Assembly (NCBI GenBank): GCA_020050375.1
Contig: JAGVKR010000476.1
Location: 1 to 5,624 of the forward strand
Source: Planctomycetales bacterium
GTDB taxonomy: Bacteria; Planctomycetota; Planctomycetia; Planctomycetales; Planctomycetaceae
Length of the DNA stretch: 5,624 bases
Direction of reading: 5' to 3'
Shown: positions 1 through 5,624 of the stretch, one piece after another
Layout of the letters: each line of letters starts with the position of its first letter
How positions within the stretch are numbered: the stretch's first letter is position 1
Translations under genes and position numbers: made by a program
The notes under the pieces: model-generated
Told to the model about the DNA's origin: nothing
Seen by the model: only the letters and a program-made list of their open reading frames with translations
The model's database searches: none

Positions 1-2169
1 CTGACTGTGAAGGAGGAGACGCTGTCCGAGTCAGGAGAAGGGAAGTCATCCAGCGGTTTGGAGCCGCACACTGTCCGCGCCCCCCAACCGCCAAATGCCA
101 CCGTCCATGGAAAGCCGGTTGTTCAGTACGACGTCCCTGCATCCGACAGTCCGGCCAAAGCGCCGACAACGGTTCCGGCGTTGGGAGTTGACTCCGAACG
201 CAATTTTCCGAACCAGACTTCCGGTTTCAGCATTGGCAAACTCGGGAATGACGTCATTGAAGATGAAACAGTTCCGCAGCGGCACTTTTTCGGCCAGCCT
301 GTCGCGGCAGGCAGGTTCGTCGCCGACGGCTTGCGGCGCAGCGAGCATATGTCGCTCGATCTTGCAGACGGCATCCACGACCAATCCGGCGAGAGCGCCG
401 AAGTCTATGAGCCGGTCAATGAAAACCAATTTGTCACACCGCTCGCCGAGCCACTCTCGACGTTCGGCGTCGACGTCGACACCGCTTCATATACCAACGT
501 CCGGCGGTTTCTCACGAATCGGCAGATGCCGCCGCCGAATGCCGTCCGCATCGAAGAGCTGATCAACTACTTCCGCTACGACGATCCGCAGCCGGCCGAC
601 GCGCGGCCGTTTTCGGTAAATGTCGAAGTCGGCAATGCCCCCTGGCGTCCGCAAAACCGGCTGGTCCGCATTGGCCTTAAGGGGCGGGAGATTCCCCGTG
701 ACAAGCGCCCCACGTCGAATCTCGTGTTTCTCGTCGACGTCTCCGGCTCGATGTCGAGCGAAAACAAGCTGCCGCTCGTCAAGGCGGGCCTCTCGCTGCT
801 CACCGAACAGATGACCGAATCGGACCGCGTGGCGATCGTCACCTACTCCGACACCGCCACGCTGCGGCTCGAATCGACGACCGGCGACAATCGAAAGCCG
901 ATTCTCGACACGATCGCCGCCCTGCGGGCCCACGGCTCGACCAACGGCGCGGGTGGCATTCAATTGGCTTACGAGACCGCCGTGCGGCATTTTGTCGAAG
1001 GGGGAACGAACCGCGTCATCCTCTGCACCGACGGCGATTTCAACGTTGGCGTCAGCGACGACGACCAGCTCGTGCAGCTCATTCAGGAGCGGGCCCGCAC
1101 GAAAGTCTTCTTCAGCGTGTTCGGTTTCGGGATGGGAAACCTCAAGGACGGCAAGCTCGAAAAGCTCGCCGACAAGGGAAATGGCCACTACGCATACATT
1201 GACGGTCAGCGCGAGGCGAAGAAAGTCTTCGTCGACGAACTGGCCGGAACGCTCGTGACGATCGCCAAGGATGTGAAATTGCAGGTCGAGTTCAACCCGG
1301 CCAACGTCGGCGCCTACCGGCTGATTGGCTACGAGAATCGCGTGATGGCAGTCCATGATTTTCACAATGACAAAAAGGATGCGGGCGAGATCGGCGCCGG
1401 GCACAGCGTCACCGCGTTGTACGAGATCGTGCCTGCTTCAAGCACGCCGGCTCAGCCAGCCGGGGAAGGGCTCCGTTACCAGCGGATCGGAATCGCCCGC
1501 GACGGTGGTGTCGACCACGAGTTGCTGACCGTCAAGCTGCGTTACAAGCAGCCCGAAGCCGATACGAGCGAGCTGTTCGAGGTTCCAACGGTCGATCCCG
1601 TTCGGTCGCCGAACATCGCCGGGAATTTGAAACCCTCACGCAACTTCGAATGGGCGGCAGCGGTTGCCGCGTTCGGAATGGTGCTCCGCGACTCGCAACA
1701 CCGCGGCCAGGCAGGGCTCGACCTGGTGCTCGAACTGGCGCAGGGAGCCAAGGGAGAAGACAAAGGGGGACTACAGCAGGAGTTCATCGACCTGGTGCAG
1801 GCCGTCAAGTCGATGCGGCCGGAGCTGGCGCATTCACCGAGCGAAGCCGATCGAATTGCCATTAAGAAGGCCGAAGTCGCTGCCGCGGTCACCAAAGAAA
1901 AACTGAAGGTATTGGAGAACAAGTTCAAGGAGGAGATGCGGTCGGCTAAGGCGGCCGAAGACGAAATGCGTCGAGCCACCGTCGGCGGCAAGTACAGGAG
2001 CTTGCTTCGAATCGTGCCGGCTCCCGGCGACGCCGAGCAGTACGGTCCATTCCGCGACTACGGCCGCTGGGACGGCACGTCGTACCTCGGCCACGAGAAC
2101 CTGCCGCAGGGGCACTGGGTGTACGTCGTCCCGAACTGGTACATCTGGGGAGACGCTACCGCAAAATGA
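1..2169 (+). CDS. YfbK-family von Willebrand factor A (VWA) domain protein, 5'-truncated by the window edge
   Basis: At least 720 residues, counted here from a GTG at 7. The frame is open to base 1 and that GTG has no convincing ribosome site, so the true start is probably upstream and a membrane anchor or signal may be missing. Residues 1-135 are a hydrophilic, Pro/Ser-rich linker. Residues about 138-235 match the N-terminal domain of YfbK proteins (FGVDVDTASYTNVRRFL, then EELINYF). Residues 237-415 are the VWA fold with a complete metal-ion site: DVSGS (D244, S246, S248), T312 in HGSTNGAGG, and D342 in CTDGD. Residues about 420-603 resemble the YfbK C-terminal domain (DUF3520). Then come a charged, probably coiled-coil helix (about 612-657) and an aromatic tail (GHWVYVVPNWYIWGD) absent from short YfbK proteins as I know them. 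VWA domains bind protein ligands through the metal; the ligand here is unknown. Function is inferred to be envelope-associated protein-protein interaction. Family assignment is firm, role is not. Confidence 0.9.
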   Translation: MTVKEETLSESGEGKSSSGLEPHTVRAPQPPNATVHGKPVVQYDVPASDSPAKAPTTVPALGVDSERNFPNQTSGFSIGKLGNDVIEDETVPQRHFFGQPVAAGRFVADGLRRSEHMSLDLADGIHDQSGESAEVYEPVNENQFVTPLAEPLSTFGVDVDTASYTNVRRFLTNRQMPPPNAVRIEELINYFRYDDPQPADARPFSVNVEVGNAPWRPQNRLVRIGLKGREIPRDKRPTSNLVFLVDVSGSMSSENKLPLVKAGLSLLTEQMTESDRVAIVTYSDTATLRLESTTGDNRKPILDTIAALRAHGSTNGAGGIQLAYETAVRHFVEGGTNRVILCTDGDFNVGVSDDDQLVQLIQERARTKVFFSVFGFGMGNLKDGKLEKLADKGNGHYAYIDGQREAKKVFVDELAGTLVTIAKDVKLQVEFNPANVGAYRLIGYENRVMAVHDFHNDKKDAGEIGAGHSVTALYEIVPASSTPAQPAGEGLRYQRIGIARDGGVDHELLTVKLRYKQPEADTSELFEVPTVDPVRSPNIAGNLKPSRNFEWAAAVAAFGMVLRDSQHRGQAGLDLVLELAQGAKGEDKGGLQQEFIDLVQAVKSMRPELAHSPSEADRIAIKKAEVAAAVTKEKLKVLENKFKEEMRSAKAAEDEMRRATVGGKYRSLLRIVPAPGDAEQYGPFRDYGRWDGTSYLGHENLPQGHWVYVVPNWYIWGDATAK

Positions 2170-2294
2170 CGAATGTCGAAATCTGAATGTCTAATGAATT
2201 CCGAATGATCGAATCACAAAATATCCCTTGCCGGATTTCGTCATTCCGGTTTCGTCATTCATTCGACATTCGTGATTAGACATTCGACATTTCG
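2168..2294. repeat. Degenerate GAATGTC/GAATGAC-type palindromic intergenic repeat between convergent genes
   Basis: The space between the VWA gene and the 82-aa gene is built from variants of one heptamer, GAATGTC or GAATGAC, read rightward in the left part and leftward in the right part. Exact inverted matches: ACGAATGTCGAA at 2169-2180 with its complement at 2262-2273 (12 bp), and GAATGTCTAAT at 2185-2195 with its complement at 2275-2285 (11 bp). Exact direct repeats: TTTCGTCATTC at 2236-2246 and 2250-2260, and ATTCGACATT at 2261-2270 and 2282-2291. A nested fold is possible (2173-2180 with 2283-2290, enclosing 2188-2195 with 2275-2282), so the array could end transcription from both sides, but there is no T-tract. 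It starts at the stop codon of the VWA gene and runs into the last codons of the small gene. Similar sequence lies between planctomycete genes as far as I remember; that was not checked. Confidence 0.75.
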
Positions 2295-2524
2295 TGTGAG
2301 GTCACTTCGGCTTCTTCGCGTTCGAACTGCGCACGGCTGCGGGCGGCGAGGTCTTCCCAGGAGATTCCCTGGCGGGCGCACATGTGCATGATGTCGGTGA
2401 GGATGTCGGCCAAGGCGACCTGCGGTGTCTCGCCGGCCAAGCCTTCACCAAGCCAGGTGTAATGCTGCGAACGGATGATTTGATCGACGTGTCGATCCCA
2501 CTGGACGCGCCTTCCGACAGACAT
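2276..2524 (-). CDS. Conserved-looking small protein of unknown function (82 aa)
   Basis: I do not recognise a named family. The 82-residue product is soluble and probably mostly helical: an N-terminal segment (GRRVQWDRHVDQIIRSQHY), a short Trp/Gly turn (TWLGEG), then an amphipathic stretch (ALADILTDIMHMCARQG, about residues 37-53) and an acidic/Arg-rich end (WEDLAARSRAQFEREEAE). It has no signal peptide or membrane segment. Support for a real gene: an AAGGA Shine-Dalgarno 8 nt before the ATG, a good promoter about 70-100 bp upstream, and codon use like its neighbours. It follows the amidase gene on the same strand after 211 bp and converges on the VWA gene. The final residues (EMSNV) and the stop are encoded by the adjacent intergenic repeat, so the C-terminus may be a repeat-derived replacement. 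I recall similar short proteins in planctomycetes, but cannot name one. Confidence 0.75.
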   Translation of the reverse strand: MSVGRRVQWDRHVDQIIRSQHYTWLGEGLAGETPQVALADILTDIMHMCARQGISWEDLAARSRAQFEREEAEVTSHEMSNV

Positions 2525-2532
2525 GAGAGCAG

Positions 2533-2537
2533 TCCTT
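2533..2537 (-). promoter_or_regulatory. Shine-Dalgarno site of the 82-aa gene
   Basis: On the minus strand the sequence reads AAGGA, then 8 nt, then ATG at 2524. The good match and spacing support this start codon for the small gene. Confidence 0.65.
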
Positions 2538-2592
2538 CACAGAATTGACTTCCGCGCCGCACAGAACGTGCGAGCTTGATGTGATGCGCTGA

Positions 2593-2621
2593 ATTCTACG
2601 TCGCGTCGGTCCATCTGTCAC
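2593..2621 (-). promoter_or_regulatory. Candidate sigma70-type promoter for the 82-aa gene
   Basis: On the minus strand, GTGACA (2621-2616, 5 of 6 matches to TTGACA) is followed after exactly 17 nt by TAGAAT (2598-2593, 5 of 6 matches to TATAAT). Transcription would start near 2586, giving a leader of about 60 nt before the ATG at 2524. It lies in the 211-bp gap (2525-2735) downstream of the amidase gene, where a separate promoter is plausible. The leader also holds a small hairpin (CGCAC 2558-2562 with GTGCG 2568-2572). Planctomycete promoters are poorly characterised, so the match is suggestive only. Confidence 0.45.
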
Positions 2622-2735
2622 GCGAGTTTTGAGCAGATTTCCGGAAGTGGTCGCGCGCAGCCGAGGCTGGCTGCTGTGCGGACAGACCCGAATGCACCGC
2701 CGTCGGCTTGGGCTGAACGCGCATCGTGAAGCGGG

Positions 2736-3584
2736 CTAAGGCCTTCCGGGGGATTTCAGTTCGTGCGGGCGAACGAGAAGTCCGTACATTTCGGGCCGGC
2801 GGTCGGCCAGGCGGTCGATCTCGTGCTTCCCGGGAACGCGGATGATGTGTTTCCGCCGCGATCGGGCTGGATCGATGTCGGCGTAGATGATCTCTTCGCC
2901 GGTCGTGTGCGTCTCGGCGAGCGTCTGGCCGTTCGTGTCGGCGATCTTGCTCCGCCCGATGAACTCATATTCCCGCTCGGTCCCCACGCGATTGACGGCA
3001 ATGTAATACACGGCATTCTCGAGGGCTCGGGCGTTGATCACGCTCGCTGCCGTGCATTCGGCCCCCGGAGGCCAGTTGGTCGGAAGCGCGATCAGGTCGG
3101 CCCCCAGCAGGGCCAGCGAGCGAGCCGCCTCGGGGAATGAGGCGTCGTAGCAGACGTTCATTCCCACCCGAATTTCTCCCGCGTCATGAACGGCAAAAGG
3201 CCGATCGCCGTAGCTCGTGAACATGTCGACCCCCAGATAGGGGAGATGCACCTTGCGGTAACTGCCGATAACTCCGGCCGGCCCGACAAGCACCGCGGCG
3301 TTGAAAATCCGCGATCCGTCGATCTCGAGCATTCCGAAGATGGCATAACAACCCAGCTCGGCGCACGCCGCGCGCATCCGCTCGGTGGCCGGTCCGGGAA
3401 TGGGCTGCGCATAAGGCTGTGCCTCGTCGAGCGAGGAAAAACAGTAACCGCTCAAGGCACACTCGGGGAAGACAGCCAGCTTCGCTCCTTTGTCCGTCGT
3501 CTCGCGCAGCTTCGAGACCATGTGCGCGAGGTTGCGGTCGAGATCCATCAGGGCCACGTCCATTTGCACGCCGGCGATTTTCAT
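2736..3584 (-). CDS. Carbon-nitrogen hydrolase (nitrilase superfamily), predicted amidase
   Basis: A 282-residue cytoplasmic enzyme, full length for the superfamily, which hydrolyses non-peptide C-N bonds (amides, ureido groups or nitriles) through a Glu-Lys-Cys triad. All three are visible: E41 in AVFPECALSGY, K111 in SYRKVHLPYLG and the nucleophile C145 in GMNVCYDASFPE. Further family signatures are KIAGVQMD at the N-terminus, ALPTNWPPGAE (about 166-176), INARALEN (183-190), NRVG (198-201) and FIGRSKI (208-214). The start chosen is the ATG at 3584, because the conserved beta-strand begins there and an AGAGAGGA ribosome site lies 7 nt upstream. An ATG at 3653 would add 23 unconserved residues and overlap the previous gene. 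The gene begins 13 nt after the oxidoreductase stop, so the two form an operon. True nitrile cleavage is unlikely to be the default reading, since most of this superfamily are amidases. The substrate is unknown. Confidence 0.93.
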   Translation of the reverse strand: MKIAGVQMDVALMDLDRNLAHMVSKLRETTDKGAKLAVFPECALSGYCFSSLDEAQPYAQPIPGPATERMRAACAELGCYAIFGMLEIDGSRIFNAAVLVGPAGVIGSYRKVHLPYLGVDMFTSYGDRPFAVHDAGEIRVGMNVCYDASFPEAARSLALLGADLIALPTNWPPGAECTAASVINARALENAVYYIAVNRVGTEREYEFIGRSKIADTNGQTLAETHTTGEEIIYADIDPARSRRKHIIRVPGKHEIDRLADRRPEMYGLLVRPHELKSPGRP

Positions 3585-3591
3585 GGCGAAG

Positions 3592-3599
3592 TCCTCTCT
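3592..3599 (-). promoter_or_regulatory. Strong Shine-Dalgarno of the amidase, overlapping the upstream stop codon
   Basis: The minus strand reads AGAGAGGA, then 7 nt, then ATG at 3584. Its first two bases are part of the TAG stop (3600-3598) of the oxidoreductase gene, so ribosomes ending there would expose or reuse the site. This fixes the amidase start and suggests translational coupling. Confidence 0.75.
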
Positions 3600-4590
3600 A
3601 ATCGTGAACGATCTTCTGCCAGCGGTGGCCATCGACACTGGCGAGGGCGGCAAGATTCACACGCAACGTTTGCAGCCCCTCATCGACCGTACACAGCACC
3701 GGGCGACGTCCTTCAACGGCATCGAGAAAGGCATTGGCCTGGGCTATAAACAGGTCGTCGCGCTCGAGAGCGCCGAACGTTTCCTCGCGCCACTCTTCAC
3801 CAGGGGAGTTCATCGACGACACGGAGTTTCGATGATGCTGCCAGCGCAGCGTGCCGCGTTCGCCGATGATCGTGAGCGTCGATTCATTGGGGGCCTGATG
3901 CTGATTGAGCGAAAAGTTGCCGAGCAACGGACCGTGACGCGTCAGCAGGTGCACGGTGTCTTCGACTTCAACGCCCGGCAGGGCGCAATGCGCGGCGTCG
4001 GCGACGAGCGAGTCGACGGGGCCGACCAGCCATTCGGAGGCGTTGACGAGATGCGTCAGTGCATCCTGGATCGCTCCCCCTCCCGTCTCGCGGCGAGTGT
4101 AATAGATCTCGCGGTAGGCCGGGCGATACGTGGGAAAGTGTTGCCCGGAGACGGCCACCAATTCAAGCGGGCGGCCGATGCGACCTTCATCGATCGCCCG
4201 CTTCATGGCGTTCAGGGCCGGCAGAGCGCGCAGAACGTAAGCCATGCCGGCCACGACGCCCCGCTCGGTAATCAGCTTCCGCAGTTCGTCGATGCCGTCG
4301 AAGCTGACGCTCAGGGGCTTCTCGATCAGCACGTGAAGACCGGCTGCGACCAGCTTCTTCGTCAGCGGGATATGGGTGTGTGCCGGCGCGGCGACGACCG
4401 CCAGCGTGGGCCCCCCCTGCAGGGCCTCGTCGAGCGAAGCAAAGGCCGGGATCGCGTAGCGCTCGACGACCGTCTTCCTCAATGTTTCGTTAATCTCGAC
4501 GATCGACACTTCGGCGCGGCCGGTGGCTTGAAAGCACCGGGTGTGGCGTTCGCCGATCGACCCGACACCAATCACGATCATCTTGTGCAT
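3598..4590 (-). CDS. Gfo/Idh/MocA-family NAD(P)-dependent oxidoreductase
   Basis: A 330-residue enzyme of the family that oxidises or reduces hydroxyl groups of sugars, inositols and related cyclic compounds with a nicotinamide cofactor. The N-terminal Rossmann fold shows G8-x-G10-x-x-G13 (VIGVGSIGERH) and an acidic E32 at the end of the second strand, which favours NAD over NADP. The family lysine is in the E90-K91-P92 motif (VLIEKPLS). In the C-terminal domain, GGGAIQDALTHLVN supplies D176 and H180, the positions usually called catalytic. There is no Tat or Sec signal, unlike many exported planctomycete relatives, so it is cytoplasmic. The length is normal. The start is the ATG at 4590; the ribosome site is weak (GGA 11 nt upstream, in the loop of a small hairpin), and an ATG three codons in (4581) is possible. 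It sits 189 bp after the transporter gene and 13 nt before the amidase gene. The substrate is not predictable. Confidence 0.93.
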   Translation of the reverse strand: MHKMIVIGVGSIGERHTRCFQATGRAEVSIVEINETLRKTVVERYAIPAFASLDEALQGGPTLAVVAAPAHTHIPLTKKLVAAGLHVLIEKPLSVSFDGIDELRKLITERGVVAGMAYVLRALPALNAMKRAIDEGRIGRPLELVAVSGQHFPTYRPAYREIYYTRRETGGGAIQDALTHLVNASEWLVGPVDSLVADAAHCALPGVEVEDTVHLLTRHGPLLGNFSLNQHQAPNESTLTIIGERGTLRWQHHRNSVSSMNSPGEEWREETFGALERDDLFIAQANAFLDAVEGRRPVLCTVDEGLQTLRVNLAALASVDGHRWQKIVHD

Positions 4591-4610
4591 GACATTTCGC
4601 GTCCAATGTC
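4591..4610 (-). promoter_or_regulatory. Small hairpin abutting the oxidoreductase start codon
   Basis: GACATT (4591-4596) and AATGTC (4605-4610) form a 6-bp stem with an 8-nt loop directly next to the ATG at 4590. The only Shine-Dalgarno-like bases, GGA (4604-4602 on the minus strand), fall in the loop. It might modulate translation initiation, but a stem this short can arise by chance. Confidence 0.25.
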
Positions 4611-4631
4611 GGGGGGCAGAATGCTGGATCT

Positions 4632-4661
4632 GTAGGGATCGGCCTCAGTGCCGATCCGCGA
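4632..4661 (+). repeat. REP-like hairpin, first copy
   Basis: GTAG (4632-4635) is followed at once by stem GGATCGGC (4636-4643), loop CTCAGT (4644-4649), stem GCCGATCC (4650-4657) and GCGA (4658-4661). The 8-bp stem is perfect. It is the left half of the inverted pair. Confidence 0.75.
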
Positions 4662-4704
4662 GCGCCTCGGGACAATCATTCTAAACATCAGCGCCCACTC
4701 TGAT

Positions 4705-4734
4705 TCGCGGAACGCCACGGAGGGCGTTCCCTAC
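4705..4734 (-). repeat. REP-like hairpin, second copy, inverted
   Basis: On the minus strand GTAG (4734-4731) is followed by stem GGAACGCC (4730-4723), loop CTCCGT (4722-4717), stem GGCGTTCC (4716-4709) and GCGA (4708-4705). Compared with the first copy, one loop base and two stem pairs differ, and both stem pairs remain Watson-Crick. Confidence 0.75.
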
Positions 4735-4735
4735 A

Positions 4736-4764
4736 GAAAAAAATGCCTTTGTCTTAACTGTCAA
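4736..4764 (-). promoter_or_regulatory. Weak promoter candidate upstream of the oxidoreductase
   Basis: A perfect TTGACA (4764-4759, minus strand) lies 15 nt past the transporter stop. At the right distance there is only a T-rich stretch (4743-4737) and no convincing -10 box. If used, transcription would begin at the edge of the REPIN-like element and carry both hairpins in the leader of the oxidoreductase-amidase operon. Confidence 0.2.
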
Positions 4765-4779
4765 TACGGAGGGCTGAAT

Positions 4780-5624
4780 TCATTCGGGAGCTTTGGGCCG
4801 AGGAGGAAGAACGGCGACCGCCAGAGCGAGCCCAACGATCAGAATCACGGCACAAATCGCAAAACTGAGTCGAAAGCCGGTTGCCGCGTCATAATTGTTC
4901 TTGCCAAAATCGGCAATCGCCCCGAAGAGCGTTCCGACGGGAGCCGCGGGAGCCATCAACATCGTGGCGTACGCCATATTGCGCCGCAGGTCGCGCTGAG
5001 ACGATGCCGAGAGAATGTAATTCGGCGCGTAAACCCCGACGAGCTCTCCCGCGCCGTAAATGCCGAAGGCGAGCAGATACCAGTACCCCGTTGCAAACAT
5101 GGCCCAGACTTGCGATAGCACAAACAACAGTCCGGTCGCCAGGATGCCGGCCCGCGGGTTGGAGCGAGTCAACATCCAGCCGAGCACAACCCCCGCAACC
5201 ACCTTGAAGCCGAACCGGATGGCGAACTGGTATCCGGCATACGAGATCGGCTCGGCATCGAGAACCTCTCGCGTGTACAACGTCATGTTGGCCGTGATCG
5301 TGTTGCCAATATACAGCAGAAACGTGACGATCGTCGCCCACAGGAGCACTCGCTGCGACAGAAAGTTCCTGATGCCGCTCCACAGCGCGATCCTCTCTTC
5401 GACGTCGCCGCTGGTGACTACGATCAGGCCGCTGGAGAGAGCCGCGGCGAGCAGCATCACCGGCATGCAGACCGCAAATAGAAGCGCAATATTCGAGGGG
5501 AACTCCAGTGGGGTGATTGTGAAATTTCCAATATGGCTATCCAGGAGCAACTGCTGGACAAGCGAGCCGACCACTCCCAGGAACGGGCCGGCGCCGAAGG
5601 CAAATCCAAGTGCGACACCGCGCC
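4780..5624 (-). CDS. Major facilitator superfamily (MFS) transporter, C-terminal two-thirds; 5' end outside the window
   Basis: An inner-membrane carrier, open to the window edge. A GTG at 5574 is not a credible start: the 16 codons before it (reading GVALGFAFGAGPF) continue a hydrophobic helix. About 280 residues are visible, with eight predicted helices at visible residues about 1-26, 44-69, 91-112, 128-151, 157-177, 181-204, 216-236 and 250-272. A charged loop (SGDVEERIALWSGIRN, about 71-86) separates the second and third. This matches TM5-TM6, the central cytoplasmic loop and TM7-TM12 of a 12-helix MFS protein. Notable features are polar or charged residues in TM8 (YQFAIRFGFK), a Gly-rich TM10 (GIYGAGELVGVYAPNY) and a short cytoplasmic tail (PPRPKAPE). 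MFS proteins move small solutes by uniport, symport or antiport; the substrate cannot be read. It lies upstream of the oxidoreductase on the same strand, but the 189-bp gap with the repeat element leaves co-transcription uncertain. Confidence 0.9.
   Translation of the reverse strand, partial: RGVALGFAFGAGPFLGVVGSLVQQLLLDSHIGNFTITPLEFPSNIALLFAVCMPVMLLAAALSSGLIVVTSGDVEERIALWSGIRNFLSQRVLLWATIVTFLLYIGNTITANMTLYTREVLDAEPISYAGYQFAIRFGFKVVAGVVLGWMLTRSNPRAGILATGLLFVLSQVWAMFATGYWYLLAFGIYGAGELVGVYAPNYILSASSQRDLRRNMAYATMLMAPAAPVGTLFGAIADFGKNNYDAATGFRLSFAICAVILIVGLALAVAVLPPRPKAPE

Larger units (their letters stand above)
4629..4737. repeat. REPIN-like element: two GTAG-tagged hairpins in inverted orientation
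   Basis: A 109-bp symmetrical element in the gap between the transporter and oxidoreductase genes. The ends are exact 10-bp inverted repeats, TCTGTAGGGA (4629-4638) and its complement (4728-4737). Each half reads inward as GTAG, an 8-bp perfect stem, a 6-nt loop (CTCAGT or CTCCGT), the returning stem, then GCGA. The halves lie on opposite strands around a centre near 4683, separated by about 43 bp. The two stems differ at two positions, and both changes are compensated on the other arm, so the pairing itself has been kept. GTAG placed directly before a palindrome is the hallmark of REP sequences recognised by RAYT (Y1-type) transposases, and an inverted REP pair is a REPIN. No RAYT gene is in this window. 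The classification is inferred from architecture, not from copy counts. Confidence 0.8.

Noticed and set aside
7..9. GTG at 7 as the real start of the VWA gene
   Set aside because: The frame continues to base 1 and no ribosome site can be seen in the six bases available. YfbK-type proteins usually carry an N-terminal anchor or signal that is missing here.
487..1404. A 305-codon minus-strand open frame inside the VWA gene
   Set aside because: It is antisense to the conserved VWA domain and has no family motif. Frames of this kind arise from the codon bias of the true gene.
2360..2450. MazG-like nucleotide pyrophosphohydrolase similarity of the 82-aa protein (DILTDIMHMC segment)
   Set aside because: Only a short amphipathic helix looks alike, and the EExxE metal-binding helices of MazG are not present.
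2657..2674. Hairpin GCAGCC/GGCTGC downstream of the amidase as a terminator
   Set aside because: The stem is only 6 bp and no T-tract follows on the minus strand. It could be chance in GC-rich sequence.
2736..3653. Longer amidase form starting at 3653
   Set aside because: It would overlap the oxidoreductase by 56 bp and add residues with no family similarity, whereas the ATG at 3584 has a strong ribosome site.
3490..4635. A 381-codon plus-strand open frame across the oxidoreductase and the start of the amidase
   Set aside because: It is antisense to two genes with intact catalytic motifs. Its translation has no recognisable motif and is rich in Arg, Gly and Asp, as expected of a shadow frame in GC-rich coding DNA.
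4709..4743. Intrinsic terminator made of the second hairpin and the adjacent A7 tract
   Set aside because: On the minus strand, where the genes are transcribed, the T-tract comes before the hairpin. On the plus strand the hairpin is followed by A residues. Neither has the hairpin-then-T order of a terminator.
5572..5574. GTG at 5574 as the start of the MFS gene
   Set aside because: The codons upstream to the window edge continue a hydrophobic membrane helix without a stop, so the gene extends outside the window.

Overview
The window is GC-rich, densely coding bacterial DNA that most resembles Planctomycetota (Pirellulales-like). This is an inference. It rests on a YfbK-type von Willebrand factor A protein with a long aromatic-rich tail, a Gfo/Idh/MocA oxidoreductase next to a nitrilase-superfamily amidase, and two kinds of palindromic intergenic repeat. 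No rRNA, tRNA, CRISPR array, integrase or transposase gene is visible.

Layout. Positions 1-2169 (+) hold most of a VWA-domain protein of the YfbK family; its 5' end lies outside the window. It converges on a minus-strand block across a 106-bp gap (2170-2275) filled with degenerate GAATGTC/GAATGAC-type repeats in both orientations. The minus-strand block, in transcription order, is: a 5'-truncated MFS transporter (5624-4780, TM5-TM12 visible); a 189-bp gap with a REPIN-like inverted pair of GTAG-tagged hairpins (4629-4737); a Gfo/Idh/MocA oxidoreductase (4590-3598); a carbon-nitrogen hydrolase (3584-2736) beginning 13 nt after the oxidoreductase stop; a 211-bp gap with a good sigma70-like promoter (2621-2593); and an 82-aa unrecognised protein (2524-2276) whose last codons lie inside the GAATGTC-type repeat.

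How the genes may work together. The oxidoreductase and the amidase are almost certainly co-transcribed and probably translationally coupled, because the Shine-Dalgarno of the second overlaps the stop codon of the first. A small catabolic or modification step on an amide- or amine-bearing sugar-like compound, with the MFS protein as importer or exporter, would fit, but no substrate can be read from the sequence. The VWA gene is a separate unit. The 82-aa gene probably has its own promoter.

The strongest unusual signal is the 109-bp symmetrical element at 4629-4737. Each half is a GTAG tetranucleotide directly followed by an 8-bp stem, a 6-nt CTCnGT loop and GCGA. The two halves are inverted, and their stems differ by two compensated base pairs. 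This is the architecture of REP doublets (REPINs) mobilised by RAYT (Y1 transposase-like) proteins.
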